The notes below the pieces were generated by a model, which worked only from the letters and a program-made list of their open reading frames with translations, did not search any database and was not told the origin of the DNA. A DNA stretch of 64,000 bases from SIAQ01 sp964484265. GTDB taxonomy: Bacteria; Planctomycetota; Planctomycetia; Gemmatales; Gemmataceae. Positions 56,188 to 64,000 of the stretch are shown in pieces. Position numbers and translations under genes: made by a program. How positions within the stretch are numbered: the stretch's first letter is position 1; each line of letters starts with the position of its first letter. The stretch is from positions 62,001 through 126,000 of the forward strand of contig CAZAFH010000002.1 in the NCBI GenBank assembly GCA_964484265.1. Direction: 5' to 3'.

Positions 56188-57752
56188 GTGCCATTGATGC
56201 TGATCTGGAAGCCTTGTTCAATCGGTTCGCCGACGGCATCGCCTCGGAAGCGGATGAGGAACGCCTGGGCCAGGTGTTGCGCTCCAGTGCGGAAGCGAGA
56301 AAGGCTTATCGCCAAGTCATGGACTTGCACTCGGCGCTGCACTGGGACTATGTCGCGGTTGCCATTCCCGAAAGTAGCCAAGATTTGAGCCAACCCTCTT
56401 CGCATTCCTCGGCCAGTGGCCGCGCGGGTTGGGTTGCGGCATTCTTCGCGGGAATCGCCGTCGCGACGGTGGCGGCAATCGCCATCGCCGTTTTTTGGCA
56501 GAATCATTCGCCGCATCCTCAAGAGAAAGAAGTTGTCAAGGACGCAAAGTCGGATTCGGTTGCTGCGCTTCTGGTCGACAAAGTTGATGCGGAATTCGCC
56601 AAGGAGCGCGGTCCGATGGGCGTGCGTTTTGGGCCGGGCGAATACGAGTTGCTGGGCGGGATCGTGCATTTGCGTTTTGCCCAAGGTGCGGACATGATCC
56701 TCGCTGGCCCGGCGCGATTTATCGTGAATGATGCCCAAAATATTCGACTCCTATCCGGTAAGGCTCGCATTGTCGCTCCGGCGACGGCCAAGGGCTTCAC
56801 CGTGGCCACCAAGTCCGCGGATTACATCGACCTGGGTACAGAATTCGGACTGCGTGTCGAACCCGACGGCGCCAGCGATCTGTATGTCTTCGACGGACAG
56901 GTCAACGTTGCCGATCCACGCTCGGGCAAAGTTCTGTCGGAAGTCTTCGAAGGGAAGGCGTCACGCTTCGTCAATGGGGTGGCCGCGACGCCGCCGCAAC
57001 TGCACGCGACTGACTTTCCGACTCCCGGCGCCATCGGCCTGAAACGCTGGGAGCAATACGAAAAGGAATTAAGAAAATCTCCCGGACTGATCGCGTTTTA
57101 TCCGTTTCGCCGGGGAGTTGATCTATCCATCCTGACAAACGGGATCGGCGACGACGTCATGTCGCACGGCAAGGTCGTGGGCCCACGCTGGGTGTCCGGA
57201 CGCTGGCAAGGACATGGGGCGTTGCTTTTCGATCGCGACACCGATTTCGTGCAACTCGAGATCCCTGGCAAACACCAGGAATTGACCATCGCGGCCTGGA
57301 TCAAGGTCGATCGGCTCGATTTCGAACTCAATGCGATTCTCAACTCCGACGGATACAAGCCGGGCGGCGTCCACTTCCAGTTGAACCGGCAAGGATTTCC
57401 GCGCGGCGGCGTGGTCTTTGAGGGCGGTTTCAAGGATAAGGTCGTGGGCAGTGCGGTTCAAGTGGGGGCATGGGCTCATGTGGCGTCGGTGATTTCGACT
57501 CCGACGCGTTCTCAACAAATCTACGTCAATGGAATCTTGGTGCGCGAACGCACGTGGCGACAAGACGAGATGATTCGCCCGGGTTCCTGCCGAATCGGCA
57601 ATTGGTTGTCCGAAACGAAAGACCGTTTGGCGAATCGCGCGTTCCGCGGCCGCATCGATGAACTCGCGATCTGGAACCGCGTTTTGACGCAGCAGGAAAT
57701 CACGCAGATGGTGGACGCCGGTCGTCCCGGCATGCTTTGGAGCAAGGAATAA
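56184..57752 (+). CDS. FecR-LamG membrane protein, partner of ECF sigma factor
   Basis: Starts at an ATGA overlap. In the 522-residue protein a helical N-terminus (DLEALFNRFADGIASEADEE) precedes a membrane helix (about residues 79-102, AAFFAGIAVATVAAIAIAVF). A FecR-like domain follows (about 130-265, VHLRFAQGADMILAGPARF, FTVATKSADYIDLGTEFGL). A LamG/concanavalin-like domain (about 305-510, QELTIAAWIKVDRLDFELN, GRIDELAIWNRVLTQQEI) closes it. This architecture is typical in planctomycetes; the LamG part probably senses a glycan or surface ligand and feeds back to the sigma factor, by inference. Confidence 0.88.
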   Translation: MSAIDADLEALFNRFADGIASEADEERLGQVLRSSAEARKAYRQVMDLHSALHWDYVAVAIPESSQDLSQPSSHSSASGRAGWVAAFFAGIAVATVAAIAIAVFWQNHSPHPQEKEVVKDAKSDSVAALLVDKVDAEFAKERGPMGVRFGPGEYELLGGIVHLRFAQGADMILAGPARFIVNDAQNIRLLSGKARIVAPATAKGFTVATKSADYIDLGTEFGLRVEPDGASDLYVFDGQVNVADPRSGKVLSEVFEGKASRFVNGVAATPPQLHATDFPTPGAIGLKRWEQYEKELRKSPGLIAFYPFRRGVDLSILTNGIGDDVMSHGKVVGPRWVSGRWQGHGALLFDRDTDFVQLEIPGKHQELTIAAWIKVDRLDFELNAILNSDGYKPGGVHFQLNRQGFPRGGVVFEGGFKDKVVGSAVQVGAWAHVASVISTPTRSQQIYVNGILVRERTWRQDEMIRPGSCRIGNWLSETKDRLANRAFRGRIDELAIWNRVLTQQEITQMVDAGRPGMLWSKE

Positions 57753-57792
57753 ATCGCGAAGAACGTAGGATTCGAGGTTTTTGGGGTACTCC

Positions 57793-59169
57793 ATGAAGAA
57801 CAAACGCTGTGGCGGACCGATTTCACGACGGTCCTTTCTTACCCTTGGAACGTTGGGCGTGGCGGGCTTGAGCCTCGGCGACGTCATGCATGTGCGCGCG
57901 TCGCAGGGACGCACGCCGGCGCCGGAAACGTCCGTCATCTTCATCTGGCTTGCGGGTGGGCCGCCGCACCTCGACATGTACGACATGAAGCCGGACGCTC
58001 CCGACGAATATCGCGGACCGTTTCGCCCGATTCGCACCAACGTGCCTGGCATCGACGTCTGCGAATTGATGCCGTTGCACGCACGATGTACCGACAAATA
58101 CGCCCTGATCCGCAGCATCACGCACACGTTCTCTGATCACGGCGGCGGCAGCAAACGGCTGATGACGGGCCGAATTCCCGCGACGCCCACGGAGACGGTC
58201 AACGACGCGCCGTCGGTCTGCTCCATCGTCGCGCGGATGCGCGAACAGATCGAGGTTGGGTTGCCGAACGTGGTCTGCGGCGCCGACGGCGGGCGAACCA
58301 ATGTGGACACCTACGCGCAGGGCTCCGCCTATCTGGGCGGGCGCTATCGTCCTTTCATTTTCGGCGGCGACCCGAGCCGGCCCGGATTTCAAGTGCAAAA
58401 CATCGGACTGAACCAGGAGATGGCGCAACGGCTCGACGATCGTTTCCGCCTCATGCAAGGCCTCGACGAAACCCGCCGCCGAATCGAATCCAACCGTTCG
58501 ATCTCGACCATGGATTCGCTCTATCAACGGGCCTACAGCTTGATGACGAGCCCCGAAGCGCAGCGAGCGTTCGATTTATCCCTGGAGCCGACCTCGGTTC
58601 GCGAACGCTACGGCATGCACGCCTGGGGCCAGCGTGCATTGATGGCGCGGCGACTTGTGGAATCTGGTTGCAGCTTCGTGACGATGGTCATGGAAAATCC
58701 GCACATCCAGGGCTGCTTCTACAACTGGGACACGCACGCCGTCAATCACGACAACTTCAACGACATGCGCCTCCGCCTGCCGCGCTACGACCAAGCGATC
58801 ACCGCGCTGGTGGAAGACCTGCACGCGCGCGGCCTGACACAGAAGGTGATGCTCGTCGTCACCGGCGAGTTCGGCCGCTCGCCGCGTATCAGCCGCTCGG
58901 AGGGACCGCAGGGTCTGCGCCTGGGCCGCGAGCATTGGCCGCAGTCGATGTCGGTGCTGGTCGCCGGCGGCGGCATGCGACATGGCCAGGTGGTCGGCTC
59001 GACCAACGCGCTCGGTACTCATCCGCACGACCGACCGCTGACGCCGAACGATTTGTGGGCCACGGTCTATCGTCACCTCGGCATCGACCACCACGACACG
59101 CTCCCCGACCAGACGGGCCGACCGATGCACATTCTCCCGTTCGGCGAAGCGATTCGCGAGTTGACGTAA
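57793..59169 (+). CDS. DUF1501 family Tat-exported protein
   Basis: The ATG at 57793 starts a 458-residue protein with a twin-arginine signal (ISRRSFLTLGTLGVAGLSLG). It has DUF1501 motifs: WLAGGPPHLDMYDMKPDAP, ITHTFSDHGGGSKRLMTGR, CFYNWDTHAVNHDNF, and VTGEFGRSPRISRSEGPQ. It follows the FecR-LamG gene by 40 bp; the DUF1549 gene often found at this position is absent. It shares the MKPDAP motif with the DUF1501 at 62915, which lies one gene further on, so this operon holds two DUF1501 proteins around one cytochrome fusion. Confidence 0.92.
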   Translation: MKNKRCGGPISRRSFLTLGTLGVAGLSLGDVMHVRASQGRTPAPETSVIFIWLAGGPPHLDMYDMKPDAPDEYRGPFRPIRTNVPGIDVCELMPLHARCTDKYALIRSITHTFSDHGGGSKRLMTGRIPATPTETVNDAPSVCSIVARMREQIEVGLPNVVCGADGGRTNVDTYAQGSAYLGGRYRPFIFGGDPSRPGFQVQNIGLNQEMAQRLDDRFRLMQGLDETRRRIESNRSISTMDSLYQRAYSLMTSPEAQRAFDLSLEPTSVRERYGMHAWGQRALMARRLVESGCSFVTMVMENPHIQGCFYNWDTHAVNHDNFNDMRLRLPRYDQAITALVEDLHARGLTQKVMLVVTGEFGRSPRISRSEGPQGLRLGREHWPQSMSVLVAGGGMRHGQVVGSTNALGTHPHDRPLTPNDLWATVYRHLGIDHHDTLPDQTGRPMHILPFGEAIRELT

Positions 59170-59207
59170 AGCTCCCGCCGCCGCGAACGAAAAGAGATTC
59201 GAAACCC

Positions 59208-62200
59208 ATGCGACGAACCATTCCCCTGACAATTTGCTTGCTCTTGCCCGGAGTCTTGCCTGCTCACGCACAGGACGCCGGGTTCGTTAAGGAACTTTCT
59301 GTCGAAAACGCCAAACGGCTCGCGCAAGACAAAAGCGGCTGGCTGAACCTGAGCAGCCTGACCACGCTTTCGCCCGGGGCCGCGAGAGAACTGGCCCGTT
59401 ACGACGGTTGGCTTTCACTGAACAGGCTCACGTCGCTAGCGAAAGAAACCGCCGAGGCGCTTGGGCAGCACAGGGGGCCGTTGCACCTGAATGGGCTGAC
59501 GAAACTGTCGGACGAATCTGCAAACGCGCTGGCTCGGCACCACGGTGAATTATCGCTGAACGGTTTGACCTCCCTCTCGGAAGAGGCAGCCAAAGCCTTG
59601 GCCAAACACACCGGTGGTCGGCTTTATCTCCAAGGCGTCACCGCGCTCTCCACCGAGGCAATCCGAGCGTTGGCGCAACGCAAAGGGGGCGGGCCTTCCA
59701 ATCAGACTCGCCTCGACGGCTTGACGTCGCTCACCGTCGAAGGGGCCGCGGCACTCATGGATGCGCATCCGCACAACTGGGATGGCAGACTGCCCGGTCT
59801 CAAGACTGTTCCGGACGATGTTGCCAAGGTGTTGGCGAAACGGCAGCACGGCCTGAGCATGGAAGGATTGACGTCGCTCTCGGATGAATCGGCCAAGGCA
59901 TTGGGAGGAAAACTCGGAGGCAAATTGCCACGCTTGAGCTCGCTCTCGCTCGAGTCGGCCCAAGCGATTGTCGGACCGAATCGCACACTGATCCTCGATG
60001 GCCTCACCGCATTGCCCGACGATGTCGCCGTGGTGATTGCCGGCAAGAACAGTTCCGGCGATCTGCATCTCAACGGCTTGACCAAGCTGACCCCGGTCGC
60101 GGCGAAGGCAATCTGCCAGCGCCATGGCGACCTGTACCTCAACGGACTCACCACGATCTCCGACGACACCCTCAAGGCCCTCGCCGAACACAAGGTTGGG
60201 GGGGCGAGCAGGCCAAGGGTCTATCTCAAGGGGCTGACGACGATCTCCGACGAAAGTGCGGCGATCCTGGCAGCCTGGCCGAAATGGTGCGGCGAGTTGC
60301 CCGCCTTGACGTCGCTCTCCGAGAAATCGGCCGCTGCGCTGGCATCGTCGCATAACTGGAATGGCAGCCTTCCTTCTCTCAAAGAGATCTCCCCCGAAGT
60401 TGCCAGGGCGCTGGTTGGACGCAAAGGGAATCTTTCGCTCGACGGCCTGGCGACACTCTCCGATGAGTCGGCGAAAGAACTCGGCAAACATCGCGGCGGC
60501 ACGCTCTCCCTCAACGGCCTTAAAACGCTTTCCGACAATGCTGCCATCGTGTTCGCCCAGCACGACGGTCGGCTCTCTCTGAATGGGTTGAACTCGGTTT
60601 CCGATAGCGCGGCTGTGTCGCTCGGCAAACACAAAGGCGATTGGCTGTTCCTCGATGGACTGGCGACGCTTTCCGAGGATGCCTCCCGGTCCCTGGCGCA
60701 GCATTCCGGAGTCGTGTCGATAAAGGGTCTTGACAAGCTTTCGGATACCTCGCTCAAGGCGCTGAAAGCCAATCAACGCATCGCATTGGCCGATAAACTT
60801 CGCGCGGTCGAAGTGGTTACGCCGACTAAGGCCGACGCGAAGTTTGTCGGCGCCTTCCTCGAAGCCAACTGCATGAGTTGCCACGGCGGCAAACGCAAGG
60901 AAGGCGACTTCTCGATGGACGCGCTGACGTTCGACAATATCGCCGGCCGGGTTGCCTATGCCTCGATTCTGGAGCGGCTTCGCGCTGGCGACATGCCCCC
61001 GTCGGTGAAGGACCGGCCCGATCCGGCCGAGTCTGCGGGGGTCGCACGCTGGATATCGTCCCAACTCGACACGCCACTCAAGGGACAAGCCGTCCACTAT
61101 GCGGTCAACGAAAAGCCGGTGGATGGCAATCGCTTGCCACACGCTATCCTGTTTGGCGGGCCGCGCGGTCCGAGCGTGCCCCCGCCGCCCAGGCTTTGGC
61201 GCTTGTCGCCGTCGGCGTACACCAAGTCCTTCAGCGGGCTCAACGTGGGCGGATTGCAGCAACCCTTTGGCCTGCTTCAGGACGCCGGCTTCAAGGATTT
61301 CTCCGCGCTCTACGCCCCCGATGAAGGCGCCACGAGCTTGCTCCTCACCAATGCCGAACTGGTCGTGCTGGCGCAGGTCAGGCCGCATGGCATTGTCAAC
61401 ATCAACCAGATTCCGGCCGGTAAGGAAGCGCTTTGGCCGAGCGAGGCCCGCACCAAGACGGCGACGCCCGAGGAACGCAAGCATCTTGATAAGGGAGATC
61501 GGGTTCGCCAGGGGAACGGAGTCTTTGCCCCGCTGATGCATCCCAAGGTGGCGGCGAATCGCGAGGAACTGGTGAAGGCTCTGAATCAGCAATATCAAAC
61601 GATTCTTTCGCGACAGCCCAACGAGAAAGAGCTGGAAAGCCTGCTGGAACTCTACAAGGACGTGGCAAAGGAAGGCGATTATTCGCTGGCCGGTAAGACG
61701 ATCCTGATGGCGCCGCTCATGACGCCGGAAGCCATTTTGCGCTTTGAGGTCGGTCTCGGCGCGGAGGTGGGGCCCGGGGTGCGAATGCTGTCGCCGCGCG
61801 AGACCGCGTTTGCGATCAGTCTGGCCCTATCCGACAAGCGCGACCTGGGGTTGCTCTCAGCCGCCGCCCAGGGCAAGCTCACGACCCGTGAAGAGGTCGC
61901 CTCTGCGGTTCGGAACATCCTCGACGACCCGAAGATCGGCAAGCCGCGCGTACTTCGGTATTTCCGCGAATACTTCGATTATTATCGAGCGCCTGAGGTT
62001 TTCAAGGATCCGCTGCCCGACTACTTGCAGCGCCGTGGCGTCAACTTCAATGCGCGGCAGTATGTTGACGATACCGACGTCTTGGTTCTGTCCATCCTTT
62101 CCCACGACAAAGATGTCTTCAAGGAACTGTTGACCACCACCGACTCCTATCGAACGCACGAGTTGTTTGGCGCGTCGGAGGACGGCCTCCGCAATGGACA

Positions 62201-62918
62201 CGGTGGCTTGTTTCGCAAGTTCAGCCCGTACGCGATGGAACACCGGAGGCCGCAAGGCGAGAGCATCGGCATTCCGATGCAGCCGAGCTGGCTGGTGGCA
62301 TGGTCGGCGGGCATGGACAACGACATCGTCCGCCGCGGCCGCTGGGTGCGCGAGAAACTGCTCGGCGGCCGTGTGCCGGACCTGCCGATCAACGTGCAGG
62401 CCATGGTTCCCGAAGATCCGCATCGCACGTTGCGAGATCGGCAAATGGTCACGCGTGCGGGGGCTTGCTGGAAGTGTCACTATCGCATGGACGATCTCGG
62501 CACGCCGTTCGAGCACGTCAATCACTACGGCTTCGTCCGCACAACCGAACCGGTGCTTGATCTCGAAGCGATGAAGTCGGTCAAGGACAAGAAGACCAAG
62601 ATCTACCGCGACGCTCCGCTCGACACGACAGGATTCATCCGCCACAGTGGCGACCCGCAGCTCGATGGTCCGGTCAAGGACGCCCCCGAAATGCTGCGCC
62701 GGCTCGCCGCATCCGATCGCGTGCGGCAGGTTTTCATTCGCCATGTGTTTCGCTTTTTCCTTGGCCGCAATGAAACCCCCGGCGACGCGCCAAGCTTGCA
62801 AGAGGCCGACCGCGTCTACGTCGCAAGCGGCGGTAGTTTCAAGGCACTGATAGTCTCACTGCTCTCCTCCGAATCCTTCCTCTATCGAACCATGCCTGCC
62901 AAAGGATACCAACCATGA
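59208..62918 (+). CDS. Repeat-domain/PSCyt1/DUF1588/DUF1585 fusion protein
   Basis: The ATG at 59208 gives a signal peptide (TIPLTICLLLPGVLPAHAQ) and 1236 residues. Residues about 30-535 are some 21 tandem repeats of 22-28 residues with consensus SDESAKALAxHxGxLxLNGLTxL, a leucine-rich-like solenoid. A PSCyt1 domain follows with haem motif CMSCHGG at residue 555 and GDMPPSVKDRPDP. A helical stretch comes next, then DUF1588 (RGRWVREKLLGGRVPDLP) with haem motif CWKCHYRMDDLGTPFEH at 1087, and DUF1585 (HVFRFFLGRNE). The normal DUF1587 part appears to be replaced or reduced. It overlaps the DUF1501 start by four bases. The solenoid probably gives the cytochrome a binding surface, by inference. Confidence 0.88.
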   Translation: MRRTIPLTICLLLPGVLPAHAQDAGFVKELSVENAKRLAQDKSGWLNLSSLTTLSPGAARELARYDGWLSLNRLTSLAKETAEALGQHRGPLHLNGLTKLSDESANALARHHGELSLNGLTSLSEEAAKALAKHTGGRLYLQGVTALSTEAIRALAQRKGGGPSNQTRLDGLTSLTVEGAAALMDAHPHNWDGRLPGLKTVPDDVAKVLAKRQHGLSMEGLTSLSDESAKALGGKLGGKLPRLSSLSLESAQAIVGPNRTLILDGLTALPDDVAVVIAGKNSSGDLHLNGLTKLTPVAAKAICQRHGDLYLNGLTTISDDTLKALAEHKVGGASRPRVYLKGLTTISDESAAILAAWPKWCGELPALTSLSEKSAAALASSHNWNGSLPSLKEISPEVARALVGRKGNLSLDGLATLSDESAKELGKHRGGTLSLNGLKTLSDNAAIVFAQHDGRLSLNGLNSVSDSAAVSLGKHKGDWLFLDGLATLSEDASRSLAQHSGVVSIKGLDKLSDTSLKALKANQRIALADKLRAVEVVTPTKADAKFVGAFLEANCMSCHGGKRKEGDFSMDALTFDNIAGRVAYASILERLRAGDMPPSVKDRPDPAESAGVARWISSQLDTPLKGQAVHYAVNEKPVDGNRLPHAILFGGPRGPSVPPPPRLWRLSPSAYTKSFSGLNVGGLQQPFGLLQDAGFKDFSALYAPDEGATSLLLTNAELVVLAQVRPHGIVNINQIPAGKEALWPSEARTKTATPEERKHLDKGDRVRQGNGVFAPLMHPKVAANREELVKALNQQYQTILSRQPNEKELESLLELYKDVAKEGDYSLAGKTILMAPLMTPEAILRFEVGLGAEVGPGVRMLSPRETAFAISLALSDKRDLGLLSAAAQGKLTTREEVASAVRNILDDPKIGKPRVLRYFREYFDYYRAPEVFKDPLPDYLQRRGVNFNARQYVDDTDVLVLSILSHDKDVFKELLTTTDSYRTHELFGASEDGLRNGHGGLFRKFSPYAMEHRRPQGESIGIPMQPSWLVAWSAGMDNDIVRRGRWVREKLLGGRVPDLPINVQAMVPEDPHRTLRDRQMVTRAGACWKCHYRMDDLGTPFEHVNHYGFVRTTEPVLDLEAMKSVKDKKTKIYRDAPLDTTGFIRHSGDPQLDGPVKDAPEMLRRLAASDRVRQVFIRHVFRFFLGRNETPGDAPSLQEADRVYVASGGSFKALIVSLLSSESFLYRTMPAKGYQP
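59290..60790 (+). repeat. Tandem coding repeats, about 21 units of 66-84 bp
   Basis: Each unit encodes one helix (S-D-E-S/A-A-x-A-L-A-x-H) and one strand (G-x-L-x-L-N-G-L-T-x-L). Units vary in length and in the middle residues, so the array is old rather than a recent expansion. On the opposite strand the repeats also stay open, giving a long antisense frame that I do not regard as a gene. Confidence 0.85.
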
Positions 62919-64000
62919 CGATGAATCAAAAGGGCCGTAAATGCAACGGTCTTCACCGCCGCGAGCTTCTGCAAATGGGGGCCGCGGCTTTCTGTGGCTT
63001 GACTCTGGCGGATTTCATTCGGGCCGACGCACGCTCGACGGTCGATTCGACGTATCGGAGGCGATCGATTGTCAACGTCTGGTTGGCTGGCGGCGCCTCC
63101 CACCTGGACACATTCGACATGAAGCCGGATGCACCGGTTGAGTTTCGTGGAGAGTTTCGACCGATCGCTACGCGTGTGCCAGGCGTTCAAATCTGCGAGT
63201 ATCTGCCACGCGTCTCCGAGCGGATGGACCGCATGGCAATCATTCGCTCGCTCACGGGAACCGTGGATTCACACGATGGGGCCATGTGTGCGACGGGCTA
63301 CCCGCCGGGGAGCCTGCGGAACATCGGCGGTCGACCCAACATTGGATCCGTCGTGGCGAAAGTTCAGGGCCCTACGAACGGCAATGTTCCCACCGCCGTT
63401 GCCATGATCTCCGCTTATAACCCCAGCGAGCAGGCGTATTTTCGCTCCGCAGGTTTTCTTGGCCGATCCTTCGACTGCTACACCCCGGCCAGCGACGATG
63501 GGCGAGCCAACCTGCTGTCACGCAATATCACACCAGATCGCATGGCTCTTTTGTCGAGCTTCGACACCATCCGCAGAGACATCGATGCCCGCGGCAACAT
63601 GGAAGCGATGGATGCCTATACTCAGCGAGCCGTTCAGTTCGTGACTTCGCGTGAGTTCGCTCAAGCGCTCGACATCACTCGCGAACCGCTTTCCGTGAGG
63701 AACCGCTATGGCGTTGACCTCGGGACCAGCTCCATGTCAAGAAACACGCTCGGACTGCAAAATGCTCGATTTCTGATGGCTCGTCGGTTGATCGAATGCG
63801 GAGCGCGGAGTGTCAACCTGACCTGGGAAGAAGGGGGCGAACGGCGATGGGACACCCACTCAAACAACTTCAATGCCCTGCGTCATGAGTTATTGCCTTC
63901 CTTCGACATAGGCCTCAGCGCCTTTTTCGATGACCTCGAAGCGAGGGGCATGTTGGACGACGTTATGGTGCTAGTGTGGGGCGAGTTCGGTCGCACGCCG
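62915..64000 (+). CDS. DUF1501 family Tat-exported protein (partial, runs off the window)
   Basis: Starts at an ATGA overlap with the fusion gene and stays open for 362 codons to the window end, stopping in the EFGRTP motif, so roughly the last 100 residues are missing. It has a twin-arginine signal (LHRRELLQMGAAAFCGLTLA) and DUF1501 motifs: VWLAGGASHLDTFDMKPDAP, TGTVDSHDGAMCATGYPPG, WEEGGERRWDTHSNNFNAL and VWGEFGRTP. Partner of the fusion cytochrome by translational coupling. Its MKPDAP motif matches the DUF1501 at 57793. Confidence 0.92.
   Translation, partial: MTMNQKGRKCNGLHRRELLQMGAAAFCGLTLADFIRADARSTVDSTYRRRSIVNVWLAGGASHLDTFDMKPDAPVEFRGEFRPIATRVPGVQICEYLPRVSERMDRMAIIRSLTGTVDSHDGAMCATGYPPGSLRNIGGRPNIGSVVAKVQGPTNGNVPTAVAMISAYNPSEQAYFRSAGFLGRSFDCYTPASDDGRANLLSRNITPDRMALLSSFDTIRRDIDARGNMEAMDAYTQRAVQFVTSREFAQALDITREPLSVRNRYGVDLGTSSMSRNTLGLQNARFLMARRLIECGARSVNLTWEEGGERRWDTHSNNFNALRHELLPSFDIGLSAFFDDLEARGMLDDVMVLVWGEFGRTP

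Noticed and set aside
59550..61598. Long open frame of 682 codons on the minus strand opposite the repeat-domain gene
   Set aside because: It is opposite a strongly supported coding gene. Its length follows from the tandem repeats having no stops in that frame; it has no signal, domain or ribosome site.

Overview
The window reads as chromosomal DNA of a planctomycete. It is GC-rich and carries 9 intact planctomycete-type exported multihaem cytochrome proteins (PSCyt/PSD families, DUF1549/1553 or DUF1587/1592/1588/1585). It also has 11 Tat-exported partners (8 DUF1501, 3 DUF1552), Rhodopirellula/Verrucomicrobium-type ECF sigma factors with FecR-domain partners, TIGR02603- and TIGR03067-like domains, DUF1080, secreted PQQ-type propellers and a ThuA-like protein. 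The genus cannot be fixed from sequence alone. I saw no tRNA, rRNA, CRISPR array, IS element or phage gene.

Layout. 1-7 kb: tail of a haem-binding-domain protein, then two DUF1549-DUF1501 pairs. 7-13.5 kb: two paralogous two-domain secreted proteins flank an FHA protein, a minus-strand amidohydrolase, and a minus-strand ECF sigma/FecR-WD40 pair. 13.5-22.3 kb: two DUF1592-type/DUF1552 pairs, the second with a ThuA-like gene. 22.3-25.1 kb: gene scars, a PQQ propeller and a small secreted protein. 25.1-37.4 kb: DUF1549-DUF1501, DUF1592-DUF1552 and DUF1549-DUF1501 pairs. 37.5-44.1 kb: alpha/beta hydrolase, DUF1080, an unpaired DUF1501 and a six-hairpin-like protein. 44.4-50.2 kb: minus-strand giant PQQ propeller, a short truncated-looking gene, an FMN alpha-hydroxy-acid oxidase and a divergent GntR/FCD regulator. 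50.4-55 kb: DUF1549-DUF1501, a clipped cytochrome gene and a secreted paralogue. 55.6-64 kb: ECF sigma, FecR-LamG, DUF1501, then a repeat-domain/cytochrome fusion and a DUF1501 gene that runs off the end.

The coding genes form an exported, haem-rich system: c-type cytochrome-like proteins paired with alkaline-phosphatase-like Tat substrates, surrounded by probable carbohydrate-active and propeller proteins. A role in polymer breakdown or surface redox chemistry is inference.

The spaces between operons hold two less obvious signals. First, many intergenic stretches are fossils of the same families. Some keep the 5-prime end of the first gene of an operon fused to the 3-prime end of the last gene, as if whole operons had been deleted internally (22.5 kb and 25.0 kb); others are gene tails or middles (8.6, 17.6, 33.5, 44.2 and 55.4 kb). 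Second, two promoter modules are repeated across the window. One carries an 8-bp palindrome, TGCATGCA, between its -35 and -10 boxes. The same palindrome occurs twice in the divergent GntR/oxidase promoter region, which suggests a local regulon.
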